64,000 nucleotides of DNA from Cytophagales bacterium (GCA_004293815.1 RDZD01000015.1:1-64000), one strand, 5' to 3'. Positions 36,933 through 46,227 are shown, counted from the stretch's first letter. The notes: generated by a model not told the origin, from the sequence alone. Made by a program: numbers and translations.

Positions 36933-37363
36933 CATATTTTAAGCCCTTGAGCCTCCCACACTGCAAGAGATTCTGACTCCTTGGGGTAAGCACTTTTTAC
37001 TTCGTTAATCAAAACACCATTGTGTTCTGTACTGCTTATTACCAATACGATGGTGGCGGAATATTCAGATTCAGCCAGCACCACCCGCGAAAAATCATCG
37101 CTTCGTGAGCGATATACGGCTAAGGGTTGGCTCAAAAGATACGGCAACAGGGCAATTTCATTCCAAATTAACTCATGCTTTTTGAGCATCTTGTTGAGAG
37201 TGCGCTGGAACATCCAAAAAGGGCTGGGACTAATGCCGTTCATTTGCAATATTTGGCAAGGCATACCCAAACAAAAGAGATAATTTCTACTCAACTGCTG
37301 ATTTCTGAATAATCCAAGTGCGTGCTGGTAGTCTTTTAAAAGTAGCTCAAAATCCTTTTTCAT
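36920..37363 (-). CDS. MuF-C / PBECR-like domain protein
   Basis: The 147-residue product resembles the stand-alone MuF C-terminal domain, a member of the barnase-EndoU-ColicinE5/D-RelE nuclease group found in phage toxins and many Bacteroidota proteins. Recognisable segments are LGMPCQILQMNGISPSPF, KKHELIWNEIALLPYLLSQPLAVYRS, TIVLVISSTEHNGVLINEVKSAYPK and the closing WEAQGLKIW. No signal peptide is present. If catalytic it would cut RNA, but many homologues may be inactive or structural; I cannot point to confirmed catalytic residues. Stop overlaps the putative small RNA on the other strand; the outer-membrane protein gene is 17 bp upstream. Confidence 0.6.
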   Translation of the reverse strand: MKKDFELLLKDYQHALGLFRNQQLSRNYLFCLGMPCQILQMNGISPSPFWMFQRTLNKMLKKHELIWNEIALLPYLLSQPLAVYRSRSDDFSRVVLAESEYSATIVLVISSTEHNGVLINEVKSAYPKESESLAVWEAQGLKIWPKK

Positions 37364-37379
37364 GTACTCAACTGCAAGA

Positions 37380-38441
37380 CTATGAGCGTTTCCAAAGCCC
37401 CAAATGATATACTAAACTCAGCTCCCAACGCGCTAGAGACTCTGGTCGATTACCCAGATTTAATCTATATTTGCCTGTGGCATCTGTTAGTGTAAAACTA
37501 TTGACGAGCATGAAGGTATTGCTTAACTCAAGTCCAATAGCTCCACCCTGTGAGAGCGGATAATCAATCCCAATCGCAAATCCAAAATTGATGTCTACTG
37601 CATCAATCATGATTTTTTGATTAACCAGAGTCATTTTATTGCGAAAGCCCAAAACATTGCCGTTGATTTGAGTGTACAAAGCCCCTCCGTTATTAAAAAC
37701 TGGAAAATAAGTGGTATAATGCGCGCCTACACTTCTAATACTTATTCTGTCTACAAGACTGCCCGTTACAACGCTTTGGGTGGTGGTATCTAAAAATGAC
37801 ACATCACCTAAAGATGTGCTTCTGCCCATGTAGAGTAGCTTTATCCCAAGCCCTGACATTGGCCGGTACATATACGTACACTCAGCACCTAGCCCCAAGC
37901 CAAAGCGCAGGTTATCGTAATGCTCGACCACGTTTCTAGGCACAGCACCTGAAATAAAGAGGCTAGTAGTAAGGCTATTAAGGCTTTGCACAAAAGCTCC
38001 GCCCGCTTTTACAGAACCCAACAATCGGTAGTTTTCCCTAGAAAAAAATGCTTCGTAGTCGCGCGTACGCTCAGGTTTATTATTCTTTTTACGATTTCCG
38101 CCGCGTCCCAAGTTAGACGATACCGTATCTTGAGTGGCATCTGGGGCGGTGTCGGCAGTACCATAAAAGTTATAGGCATAGTACTTGACCTGAGCAAGCT
38201 TCAAAACGCTCTGCTGCGGTCTCTCACCCGCTAGCGCATACTTGAAATAGATGTAGGTATCATCTACCTTTTTTATCTTGCAATTAATGCTGTCGCCTTT
38301 ATCCGTAACCACTAGATCTTGGGCGTTTGCGCTGATAAAAAGCAAACTAAACACTGCAAAAACAAAGCTTTGCAAGTATAAACGGTAGTTTTTGAGACAA
38401 AAAACGAACATAAACCAGAGTATATTTTTTGAGAAGGTCAT
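37380..38441 (-). CDS. Outer-membrane beta-barrel protein, uncharacterised
   Basis: From the ATG at 38441 the product has 353 residues; an ATG at 38411 (MFVFCLKNYRLYLQ) gives a more usual signal peptide ending ISANA, so either start is possible. After the signal is a short domain (DLVVTDKGDSINCKIKKVDDTYIYFKY) often seen at the N terminus of Bacteroidota surface proteins. A basic linker (GRGGNRKKNNKPER) follows, and then alternating strands with aromatic girdles (YRLLGSVKAGGAF, LRFGLGLGAECTYMY, LGIKLLYMG ... WELSLVYHLGLW) indicating a barrel. Substrate unknown. Confidence 0.75.
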   Translation of the reverse strand: MTFSKNILWFMFVFCLKNYRLYLQSFVFAVFSLLFISANAQDLVVTDKGDSINCKIKKVDDTYIYFKYALAGERPQQSVLKLAQVKYYAYNFYGTADTAPDATQDTVSSNLGRGGNRKKNNKPERTRDYEAFFSRENYRLLGSVKAGGAFVQSLNSLTTSLFISGAVPRNVVEHYDNLRFGLGLGAECTYMYRPMSGLGIKLLYMGRSTSLGDVSFLDTTTQSVVTGSLVDRISIRSVGAHYTTYFPVFNNGGALYTQINGNVLGFRNKMTLVNQKIMIDAVDINFGFAIGIDYPLSQGGAIGLELSNTFMLVNSFTLTDATGKYRLNLGNRPESLARWELSLVYHLGLWKRS

Positions 38442-38662
38442 ACAGCAGCCACAAAACTACATTTTTTATCATAAACATGCAAATCCTACTAGTTTTGGGC
38501 TAGAATCTACAGGTGTTTCAGGCATCAATTGTGCATTCTATTACAAAAAAGATAAAAGAAAACGCCATCTATCAAACCTTATGCAAAATTTAATGTTTAT
38601 TTTTGGCTTTTAATTACGCATAGACCTACTTTTTTACACCAATTCTAAGAGATAGCATTATA

Positions 38663-40084
38663 ATGTTTCGTTTTATCATCTTTTGTACTTTTTGCTTATA
38701 TTTTATGGGAATGCTTTGGGGTTCTGTGCCGCTTTTTGGCCAAACAGTGCTCATGGGCGAGCTCAAAAATGCCGAGCAAAAGGATATCTACATTGTCTTA
38801 CATCAGCAATATTTTTGTTATCAGCCTCTTATAAAAGTTGCTGAACTGAACGAAAACCGATTCTCGCAAGACCTACCCATTACCAAACCCTCACTAGCTT
38901 ATTTACATTGCGGTCAGCAGGTGTTACAAATTTTTCTCAATCCTCAGGACACGCTTTTTCTGAGTGCTGATGCCCGCGATTTGCTTAGCACAGTGCGGTT
39001 TGCAGGCCGCAGCAACAATGATAACAATTTACTTGCTATTTTTAATCGTGACTTTCTAAGTCAAAATAGCCCTAGCGAACTTGCAGAGCAGTATAAAGAG
39101 GCCACCGAAAAAAGCTTTGTAGAAAAAACTGAACAAAAACGCAAAGAACAGATGAAGTTTTTGACTCAATTCAAAAAGAAAAACGGCATTTCAAAAACTT
39201 TTGAGGATTATATCATTACCCTCATCAACTATACATGGGCCAATGAGTTGCTCACCTTTCCTGCCTACAAAAGCTACTATGAGAACAAAACTTTTAAGCC
39301 TGAAGACCTCAAATACTACGATTTTTTGGATAAAATGGTAGCCTCTGATTCCAGTAAGTTATTATGTTTTGAATATGCTCAATTCTTAAAAAACTACATC
39401 TATCACTTGCAAGACCTTGATGTTAAATCGCTTACAGCAACAGTTTACCCCTCTTTTTATCCAAAGTTGTATGACTTGGCTCAAACCAAGCTCAAGGGGT
39501 CTGCCTTAGAACACACCCAAGCGTTTTTGATTTCAGAAGCCCTCAAAGGCGGAGCAGCAACTTCTGTGAGCGCGTTGATTGACGATTTTTTATCCAAAGC
39601 TAGCTCTAACGCTTACAAAAGCATTCTCAAACAACATTTGGCTCAACTAGAAACTCTCAAATCGGGGCAAAAAGCTCCTCAGTTCGCGCTTCCTGATTTG
39701 AAAGGAGAAAAAAAAGGGCTTTATAGCTTTAAAAACAAAGTGGTGTATATCACTTTCTGGGCTTCTTGGTGCGAGCCTTGTCGCGATGAAATTTTGTTCG
39801 CCAACAGGCTCAAAAAAGCGGCAGCTGATGATAACCTCATCATGCTGTACATTTCACTCGATGAGAACGACGCTGAGTGGCGCGCTAGCGTACAAGACTT
39901 AGATGTGGAGGGCGTACATCTTCACGAAAGTGGACTCTATGGGACAGTGGCCAGACTTTTTGCTATAGATGGACTACCTGCCTACTTCATCATTAACAAA
40001 AAAGGTCAACTGGCAGCTTCGCAAGCTAAAAGACCTAGCCAAAAGGGCTTACTTGAAGACCTCAAATTGCTTTTATTGGAGTGA
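38663..40084 (+). CDS. TlpA-like exported thiol-disulfide oxidoreductase
   Basis: The 473-residue product starts with a signal peptide (about 1-25), continues with a long helical/beta domain of the DUF4369-like type (about 26-330), and ends in a thioredoxin domain (about 335-473) opening GQKAPQFALPDLKGEKKGL. The active site is FWASWCEPCRDE (CxxC), and the cis-Pro loop is IDGLPAYFII. Such Bacteroidota proteins reduce or isomerise disulfides in the periplasm, often for cytochrome maturation. No cytochrome genes adjoin it. Confidence 0.87.
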   Translation: MFRFIIFCTFCLYFMGMLWGSVPLFGQTVLMGELKNAEQKDIYIVLHQQYFCYQPLIKVAELNENRFSQDLPITKPSLAYLHCGQQVLQIFLNPQDTLFLSADARDLLSTVRFAGRSNNDNNLLAIFNRDFLSQNSPSELAEQYKEATEKSFVEKTEQKRKEQMKFLTQFKKKNGISKTFEDYIITLINYTWANELLTFPAYKSYYENKTFKPEDLKYYDFLDKMVASDSSKLLCFEYAQFLKNYIYHLQDLDVKSLTATVYPSFYPKLYDLAQTKLKGSALEHTQAFLISEALKGGAATSVSALIDDFLSKASSNAYKSILKQHLAQLETLKSGQKAPQFALPDLKGEKKGLYSFKNKVVYITFWASWCEPCRDEILFANRLKKAAADDNLIMLYISLDENDAEWRASVQDLDVEGVHLHESGLYGTVARLFAIDGLPAYFIINKKGQLAASQAKRPSQKGLLEDLKLLLLE

Positions 40085-40191
40085 ACAAAACCACAAACAC
40101 CGCTCAAGAAAAGAAAAAAGTATTCTAAAAATCTTTGATGTTTTTTTGAGAATATTACTAGCAAAATTTTTATTTTAATGGGATAAAACTA

Positions 40192-40199
40192 TAAATTTG
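40192..40199 (+). promoter_or_regulatory. Possible promoter of the PorP/SprF gene
   Basis: TAAATTTG fits TAnnTTTG about 107 bases before the ATG; no TTG at the usual distance. Confidence 0.3.
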
Positions 40200-40305
40200 T
40201 GCATTGATGTCTTGACTTGGTACACCACCTGGAGCCAGGCTAATACAAAAGCTACTACTCAAACTGGCAAATCAGATTCTGATTATATTCCAAACTTGCT
40301 TTATT

Positions 40306-41274
40306 ATGAAAAAAACACATCTCTTGTCCGTAATGCTTATGCTCTTGCCTTTTGGCTTAGTGCATGCTCAGCAAGACCCTCAGTTTAGCCAGTTTATGTT
40401 CAATAGGCACTATGTGAACCCTGCTGCTACGGGCGACAACCCCGAATTTATGGAGTTCTCGAGCTTTTTTCGTAGTCAGTGGTCGGGATACAACGCCACT
40501 TTTGACGATGGTGGAGCACCCAATACCATTACCGCATCCTTCACAAGCCCCATACCTGGTATTAAAAGTGGTATAGGTCTTTTGTTGGTCAGTGACAGGG
40601 TGGGAGCCACAAGCAGTTCTCAAGTGCAGCTTTCCTATGCCTATCACGCGCCGCTAAAAAACGGGGGCCGCTTGTCTTTTGGTCTACGCAGTGGACTTTA
40701 TAACCTCAGCATTGATGGCACTAAATTGAGGGCAATCACTGAGCCAGACCCTCTTATCCCTGAGGGGCGTGTGAGCGAGTTTAAACCAGATCTTTCTTTT
40801 GGTATGCAATATAGCACAGAGAAATACTGGGTTGGACTATCTTCAACTCACCTCATAAACACTCAGTTCAAATACGATTTTATCAATAGTATTACCACGC
40901 TTGTGCCACACGTTTATCTGTCAGGTGGTGCACATTTTGATGTTTCTGAGAGCGTCAAGCTTTCACCCTCTGCTATCATCAAAACAGATTTCAACTCCTT
41001 GTCTTTTGATGTGAATGCCCTCAGTACCATTAATGACCAATATCTACTGGGCTTGGGCGCAAGAGCCTCCAATAATCTGGACGACTTGATATTCATGGCT
41101 GGAGCTTATTTTATGAAAGATCGTGCCTTTAGATTTGTTTATTCCCTAGACCTTGTTTTGAGCGGACAGGCTGCCAAGCAACCCACCTCAAACGAAGTGT
41201 CTGTTTTCTACCGCATTCCTATGCCCAAACCTCCTGTTCCTACGCCATTGCGCACACCAAGGTTCAGATTTTAG
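40306..41274 (+). CDS. PorP/SprF-family type IX secretion outer-membrane protein
   Basis: The 322-residue product has a signal peptide (1-21, ending GLVHA) followed by the family opening QQDPQFSQFMFNRHYVNPAATG. The rest is a beta-barrel with repeated amphipathic strands (YAYHAPLKNGGRLSFGLRSGLYNLS, KPDLSFGMQYSTEKYWVGLSSTHL). SprF works with the adhesin SprB and PorP with gingipain export; in Bacteroidota these genes often follow a giant adhesin gene, which is not the case here. Which substrate it serves is therefore unknown. Confidence 0.92.
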   Translation: MKKTHLLSVMLMLLPFGLVHAQQDPQFSQFMFNRHYVNPAATGDNPEFMEFSSFFRSQWSGYNATFDDGGAPNTITASFTSPIPGIKSGIGLLLVSDRVGATSSSQVQLSYAYHAPLKNGGRLSFGLRSGLYNLSIDGTKLRAITEPDPLIPEGRVSEFKPDLSFGMQYSTEKYWVGLSSTHLINTQFKYDFINSITTLVPHVYLSGGAHFDVSESVKLSPSAIIKTDFNSLSFDVNALSTINDQYLLGLGARASNNLDDLIFMAGAYFMKDRAFRFVYSLDLVLSGQAAKQPTSNEVSVFYRIPMPKPPVPTPLRTPRFRF

Positions 41275-41313
41275 GCATAGTTTATTTTTATAACGAACAA
41301 ATCCATTTGCTTT

Positions 41314-42369
41314 ATGCCTACAAAACTTAGTCGCGCTGAAAGACGCGCCGCTCGCAGAGAACGTCGTAACGGGTTAGCTAACAGACTCACAGATTTTATC
41401 CATAGATTTCTTGACTCTGAATTTCAGAAGCTTCGTACAGAGTACATTCAGAAGCAGCCCATGCAAGCTTCGTCGCTTAGCTTTGCAAACGTTATCAAAA
41501 CAGTACGCACTGACCTGCTTAAAGAAGGCACAGCGGCTGCGCAAACGGCAGATTTGGTACTCAAGCTTCACGCTAAGTTTAAAGAACAGATACGCATTGT
41601 GTTGGAAGTGGCGGTAGCAAATGGCTACAATGTGGAAAAGCTCCCCAAAGAGGCTGTTGTTTATGTGATTCTTGATGCGCTAAGCCGCAAAAATCTGGGG
41701 TTGGCAGTTATTTCTACTCAAAATAAAACTATTGGTTTGAAGCTACAAGGTCAAGAAGTGAGCAAAAAAATAGCTCAAATATTGGCTTTTGTTTTGGTTG
41801 GGCTTTTAGTACGTTCAGCTTTAGTGCGCTATGTTCCTGTCGCTGGCGAACTGATTAATGCGCTTTTGGGTCCAGCAGGCAATCAGATGAATATCAAAGT
41901 GTTTGAAAAAATCAAAGCACTTTGTGCTGAGAACTATGAGTTTCATTTAGAAAACAACTCTGCGCTCAAGAATACCGATTTGAATACTGCCGAAGAGGTA
42001 GTTCCTGAGCCAACAGAGAGCAACAACGACCGTGACAATCTCAACTACTTACTGGCATTGATTAGCTTGGCACATAAAGACGGTTTACTGGCGGACAACG
42101 AAAAAGAGAATATTCATACTTTCATGGCTAATTCAGATTTAGACGACGCAGAATTGGCTCTGGTTAATACAGCACTGGAAAACCCACAGGCCACTTTCGA
42201 TTTAGAAGCACTTAAACAAGACCGAGACAGTGCTGATGCTTTGCTTTCAGATTTAATCGCTCTGTCAGGTATAGATGGCAGCATTACCACAGAAGAAAAT
42301 ACTTACATCGTAGAGTTGGGTCAAAAACTTGGCTTTAGTCATGAAGACATCATGCGTCGCTTAGTTTAG
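41314..42369 (+). CDS. TerB-like protein with central membrane segment
   Basis: The 351-residue product has a very basic start (MPTKLSRAERRAARRERRNG), a helical region, a hydrophobic segment at about 153-188 (IAQILAFVLVGLLVRSALVRYVPVAGELINALLG) and a C-terminal pair of TerB-like helical units (about 230-285 and 300-351; NLNYLLALISLAHKDGLLADNE and LIALSGIDGSITTEENTYIVELG). TerB-like modules bind metal or sense stress at the membrane in tellurite-resistance systems; function here is not known. It follows the PorP/SprF gene by 39 bp and may share its transcript. Confidence 0.68.
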   Translation: MPTKLSRAERRAARRERRNGLANRLTDFIHRFLDSEFQKLRTEYIQKQPMQASSLSFANVIKTVRTDLLKEGTAAAQTADLVLKLHAKFKEQIRIVLEVAVANGYNVEKLPKEAVVYVILDALSRKNLGLAVISTQNKTIGLKLQGQEVSKKIAQILAFVLVGLLVRSALVRYVPVAGELINALLGPAGNQMNIKVFEKIKALCAENYEFHLENNSALKNTDLNTAEEVVPEPTESNNDRDNLNYLLALISLAHKDGLLADNEKENIHTFMANSDLDDAELALVNTALENPQATFDLEALKQDRDSADALLSDLIALSGIDGSITTEENTYIVELGQKLGFSHEDIMRRLV

Positions 42370-42388
42370 GGACTGCTTGACACCACAC

Positions 42389-42424
42389 AAAAAAACTCTA
42401 GGCTCGCGCACTAGAGTTTTTTTT
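42389..42424. terminator. Bidirectional rho-independent terminator
   Basis: AAAACTCTAG (42392-42401) pairs with CTAGAGTTTT (42411-42420) around a 9-nt loop, with A and T runs on the outside; serves the two convergent genes. Confidence 0.88.
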
Positions 42425-42452
42425 ATGCTTGCATTACATACAAAGAATAACC

Positions 42453-43085
42453 TTACTTTTTTCGGTTTAGCTTTTTAGTTTGATTAGCAATCCGCTTGTT
42501 CTTTTTTACTTGTTTTTGTGCATTTTGGGAAAGCCCTCTGCGTCGGTCTCTTTCGGTTTCTAGCTTAGAAGTGCCGTCTAATAGTTTCATACGGATAAGT
42601 CCTTTTTGAGGGTCACGCAAGTAATGTGTTTCCTTGTCATTGAAAGCTCTGAAAGTGATAGGTTCTGGCGTACTTTTGATACCAATAACACCTTGGAAGC
42701 TTTCTTCACTTGGCAATGCTTTTTCTACTGCGTCTTCGCTTAAAATCACTGTGCTACAAGTTGGGCAGAAATGGCCTGCGGCAGCTACAATAGATTTGGG
42801 CAAACTTTTGGTGGCATACAGGAACTCGGCATACTGTGTTTCAGTAGCAGAATTACAGCGGGGACATGTTTCAGTTTGTCCCAAATAATCTTCTGTATAA
42901 GCGTAATCCAATCGCTTTTTGGAAGCATAAATTTTTAAACCTGACCGCTGACTCAATTCATCCAGAGCAAGTTTTTTTTGTTCGGTATCTACTGTGCTCA
43001 AATCCACTGCTTCATGTTTTTTTGAGCTACTTTTGTTCACGGAAGACTCCGACGAGCCAAACATATTTTTTAGCCAACCTAGCAT
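42453..43085 (-). CDS. Zinc-ribbon-containing protein of unknown function
   Basis: The 210-residue product has an amphipathic N terminus (MLGWLKNMFG), a low-complexity Ser/Lys stretch, and a central zinc-ribbon made of two CxxC knuckles (ETCPRCNSA and GHFCPTCSTV) about 33 residues apart. The C terminus is very basic (RRGLSQNAQKQVKKNKRIANQ), which suggests nucleic-acid or ribosome binding. No enzymatic motif is seen. A -7 promoter element lies at 43136-43143 upstream. Confidence 0.7.
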   Translation of the reverse strand: MLGWLKNMFGSSESSVNKSSSKKHEAVDLSTVDTEQKKLALDELSQRSGLKIYASKKRLDYAYTEDYLGQTETCPRCNSATETQYAEFLYATKSLPKSIVAAAGHFCPTCSTVILSEDAVEKALPSEESFQGVIGIKSTPEPITFRAFNDKETHYLRDPQKGLIRMKLLDGTSKLETERDRRRGLSQNAQKQVKKNKRIANQTKKLNRKK

Positions 43086-43874
43086 AACTAATTTTGTTGC
43101 TTTTCGGTAAAAAGTTATTTTTAAATGAGATGCTGCAAATATAGCTAAAAAATATCAATGCATAACATTTACTATACAAAATCCCGATTGAGTATCTCTC
43201 TAAAACTCTAGATTATCTTGTTGGGATTTAAAAAAACAAGCATTTACCTCACGAGTTAAGACTGGTGACAATTAATTGGATTATTTTAATATCTGGCATC
43301 TATGAAGATGATACGACGAATATACGGCGGTGATACGGCGAATGTATAAGAATAATACAAATATGTTTATATCATTTATTCAATAAAAAAACGAATCCTT
43401 AAAACAACATTCTCGTAAAAAACAAATTGTCAATCACCCAAAATTGAGAATAGAACTTATAGCAAAATAGTATTATTACAAGAATAAAAAAGTTCTTTGA
43501 CATCTAAAAAAATCAAAAATTAGTAAAAAGCTTGATTTTTTTTCTATTTTTGAGTTGAAAAAAACCAAAAAAGGGATTTCCAGCTCAAAAACTCGTGAGG
43601 AAAGGACAGCTTTTTGAGGAACACTAGAACAAAAACCCCCGCAGCGTTAAATTTAAGCACTGTTTGAGAGAAGACAAGCATTTAAAAACTAGCTGCTTTG
43701 CTAAAGCGTCATTTCCAATACAAGAGCTAGCTGAACCTTAAAGAATAAAATGATTACTTTTGAAACCAAATTATAAATTCTTCGTTTTTAATAGGGTTTT
43801 AAATTATAAGATAGACTCAAGTACTTTTATTGCATATCACTTTAACAAACTAGTCCGATTATAAAATTTTTACG
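43086..43874. other. 789-bp intergenic region with a repeat copy and possible RNA
   Basis: No convincing protein gene on either strand. It contains a -7 element (TATATTTG, minus strand, 43136-43143), copy B of the dispersed repeat (43281-43360), and from a perfect TATTTTTG (43545-43552) onward a segment with RNA-like pairing: CTCAAAAA (43584-43591) with TTTTTGAG (43611-43618), enclosing CTCGTGAG, and GCTTTGCTAAAGC near 43694-43706 flanked by AGCT repeats. It could be a structured leader of the next gene or a stand-alone RNA. I could not match it to RNase P, tmRNA, 6S, SRP RNA or a known riboswitch. Confidence 0.45.
43281..43360 (-). repeat. Copy B of the dispersed 80-bp intergenic repeat
   Basis: The reverse complement aligns ungapped to 2859-2938. 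Its 11-nt units are CGCCGTATCAC, CGCCGTATATT and CGTCGTATCAT, then a degenerate unit. The central 24 bases differ from copy A at one position. It lies about 185 bases upstream of the TATTTTTG element. Confidence 0.75.
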
Positions 43875-45185
43875 ATGTACTTTAGTAACAAGCTCTTACA
43901 AAAAGAAGAGATCTTCTATCTTAAAAAGTGTCATGCTTCCTATACTGTGCACACAAGTATCCAAGAAGTGGGTCAGGAATGGGATGCATTAGTCGCTGAA
44001 CAAAATTTTTTGCTCAGCACTACCTACCTAAGCAGTCTGGAGCAAGCACCTCCAGTCCGTATGAGCTTTTGTTATGTCAAGATTTATGCTGAGTCAAAAG
44101 ATTTGATTGGTGTAGCCTATTTTCAGATTCATTATTTTGAGCCAGACAAAAGTCTCAAGAGAACAGGAAGTCTGGCTAGTCATTTGGTAGGAGAAGACTC
44201 AAAAGAAAGCCATTGCTTCTTTCATGGTATTCACAGACTTGTGAGCAAGTATATCTCTAGCAAAGCAGAGTTTTATAGTGTTGTCTGTGGCAACTTGCTC
44301 GTAACAGGCCAGCACGGATTTTATTTTAAACCGCATGTATCTCAATCCTACGCATTGGAGGTGTTAGCCTCTGTGGCACGTAAGGTGCGCAGTTATGTAG
44401 AGCAATCAGAAGGTATCAAAACTTCTATGTTCTTGTTCAAAGACATAGAGGAATACAAAAAATCGCATGCCCTACCTCTCATAGAAACACGCTATCACGA
44501 GTTCTGCACACAGCCCAATATGGTCTTATACATTGCACCTCAGTGGGCGAGTATCGAGGACTATCTCAATGATTTGCAATCCAAATACCGTGTGCGTGCC
44601 AAAAGTGCCTTCAAAAAAGGCTCGAGCATTGAACAGAAAAATTTTTCTGTGGAAGATATCAAACACTACCGCACAAAAATTCATCAGCTTTACACGGACA
44701 TTACAGATAATGCAGATTTTAATGCCGTGCAGCTCCCACCTCATTACTTTGAGACCTTAAAAGCTGGTTTAGGTAATAAATTTAACTTTTATGCTTATTT
44801 CCATGGTTCGGAGTTAGTGGCATTCAGAACCTCAATTATTAATTTAGATCAGCTTGAGGCACATTTTGTGGGCTATTCTTCTAGTCTAAACCATGAGTAC
44901 CAACTCTATTTTAATATTCTGTTGGATTATTTGGAGGAAGGTATAACCCAGCAGTGCAAAAAAGTAATTTACGCGCGTACAGCTCTTGAAATAAAAAGCT
45001 CGGTGGGTGCAGTGTCCGAAAACATCTACTGTTACGTTAGACACAAACGATCTGTTATTAATCAGCTCCTTAAACCTCTCTTAGATCGCTTGAATCCTAA
45101 AGTGGAGTGGCTGCCACGAAGCCCTTTCAAAGGAGAAATCTCTCAACAAAATTTGGCAGAGGTGCCACTAAGCAGCAAAGCTTGA
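43875..45185 (+). CDS. FemAB/GNAT-like transferase
   Basis: The 436-residue product looks like a double-GNAT FemAB-type protein (peptidoglycan or lipid aminoacyl/acyl transferases). The C-terminal half (about 225-405) has the typical series: LNDLQSKYRVRAKSAFKKG, IHQLYTDITDNADF, LPPHYFETLKAGLGNKFNFYAYFHGSELVAFRTSIINLD, LEAHFVGYSSSLNHEYQLYFNILLDYLEEGI and the terminal KKVIYARTALEIKSSVGAV. The acceptor is unknown. It is preceded by a long unusual intergenic region. Confidence 0.68.
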   Translation: MYFSNKLLQKEEIFYLKKCHASYTVHTSIQEVGQEWDALVAEQNFLLSTTYLSSLEQAPPVRMSFCYVKIYAESKDLIGVAYFQIHYFEPDKSLKRTGSLASHLVGEDSKESHCFFHGIHRLVSKYISSKAEFYSVVCGNLLVTGQHGFYFKPHVSQSYALEVLASVARKVRSYVEQSEGIKTSMFLFKDIEEYKKSHALPLIETRYHEFCTQPNMVLYIAPQWASIEDYLNDLQSKYRVRAKSAFKKGSSIEQKNFSVEDIKHYRTKIHQLYTDITDNADFNAVQLPPHYFETLKAGLGNKFNFYAYFHGSELVAFRTSIINLDQLEAHFVGYSSSLNHEYQLYFNILLDYLEEGITQQCKKVIYARTALEIKSSVGAVSENIYCYVRHKRSVINQLLKPLLDRLNPKVEWLPRSPFKGEISQQNLAEVPLSSKA

Positions 45186-45241
45186 TTGATTCAGACTAGT
45201 CAAACTTCGTAGCCTAATTTTTTTATATCGCACCAAATAAT

Positions 45242-45249
45242 TACTTTTG
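45242..45249 (+). promoter_or_regulatory. Promoter element of the epimerase gene
   Basis: TACTTTTG matches TAnnTTTG. The predicted start near 45255 lies after a GTG at 45247, supporting the ATG at 45268 as the real start. Confidence 0.55.
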
Positions 45250-45267
45250 TGCCGTTTTCTCTGTGTT

Positions 45268-46227
45268 ATGCAAAAGGTTTTAGTTACTGGTGCCGCTGGC
45301 TTTATTGGCAGTCGCTTTTGTAAGTTTCTTTTAGAACTAGGTACTTATCAAGTATTTGGCTTGGATAATTTTGACCCGTTTTATGCTGAAACTACTAAAA
45401 GACAAAATCTAAACCCTTTGATTTCAAACCCCTTTTTTAGGTTTGAAACCATAGATATTGTGGATTATGACAAGCTTATGGCGTTTTTCCCAGATAATGC
45501 CATTGTTGTACATCTAGCAGCCAAGGCAGGAGTGCGCCCAAGCATAGACAACCCCATGCTCTACCAAGATGTGAACGTACGGGGTACACAAAATATGCTT
45601 GATGTAGCACACAAAAAAAACTGCAAACAGTTTGTTTTTGCATCTTCTAGCAGCGTTTACGGAGTCAGTCCTCAAACACCTTGGCGCGAACAAGATTCTG
45701 TTTTAATGCCTATTAGCCCTTATGCTGCCACTAAAGTAGCGGGCGAGTTGCTCGGACACGTCTATGCACACTTGTATGAGATGCGTTTTTTAGCTCTCCG
45801 TTTTTTTACAGTTATTGGACCAGGACAGCGTCCTGATTTGGCCGTCCATAAATTTATCAAAGCCATCATCCATGACGAAGAACTCACTCTTTACGGACAA
45901 GGCAACACGCAGAGGGATTATACCTATGTGGATGACGTTGTGGCCGCCATTCATGCCGCAATGCACTATCAAGGCTCGATGTATGAGATATTCAACATAG
46001 GCAACAACCAACCCGTTACGCTGCGCGAGCTGGTGAGAACTATAGAAAAAGTCATGAATAAAAAAGCCAAAATCAAACATTTACCTGAACAGCCTGGCGA
46101 TGTCCCCATTACCTTTGCCGATATCAACAAAGCTCAAAAAGCTTTAAATTATCATCCGAAAACTAGCTTAGAGGCAGGCATTGAGGCTTTTGTGAACTGG
46201 CATCTGACACAAATGGCCGAAAGGTGA
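45268..46227 (+). CDS. NAD-dependent nucleotide-sugar epimerase (UDP-glucuronate 4-epimerase-like)
   Basis: Extended short-chain dehydrogenase of 319 residues. The Rossmann motif GAAGFIGSRF is at the N terminus, followed by GLDNFDPFYAETTKR, HLAAKAGVRPSIDNP, the SSSSVYG serine motif and the catalytic YAATKVAGE (Tyr and Lys). RFFTVIGPGQRPDLAVHKF and YGQGNTQRDYTYVDDVV match UDP-glucuronate/UDP-galacturonate 4-epimerases used for capsule or lipopolysaccharide sugars. No other sugar-nucleotide gene is next to it. Confidence 0.9.
   Translation: MQKVLVTGAAGFIGSRFCKFLLELGTYQVFGLDNFDPFYAETTKRQNLNPLISNPFFRFETIDIVDYDKLMAFFPDNAIVVHLAAKAGVRPSIDNPMLYQDVNVRGTQNMLDVAHKKNCKQFVFASSSSVYGVSPQTPWREQDSVLMPISPYAATKVAGELLGHVYAHLYEMRFLALRFFTVIGPGQRPDLAVHKFIKAIIHDEELTLYGQGNTQRDYTYVDDVVAAIHAAMHYQGSMYEIFNIGNNQPVTLRELVRTIEKVMNKKAKIKHLPEQPGDVPITFADINKAQKALNYHPKTSLEAGIEAFVNWHLTQMAER

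Noticed and set aside
43558-43760. RNase P RNA, suggested by GTGAGGAAAGGAC.
   Set aside because: The universal GAGGAAAGTCC block and the 3' ACAGAA block are absent and the size is too small.
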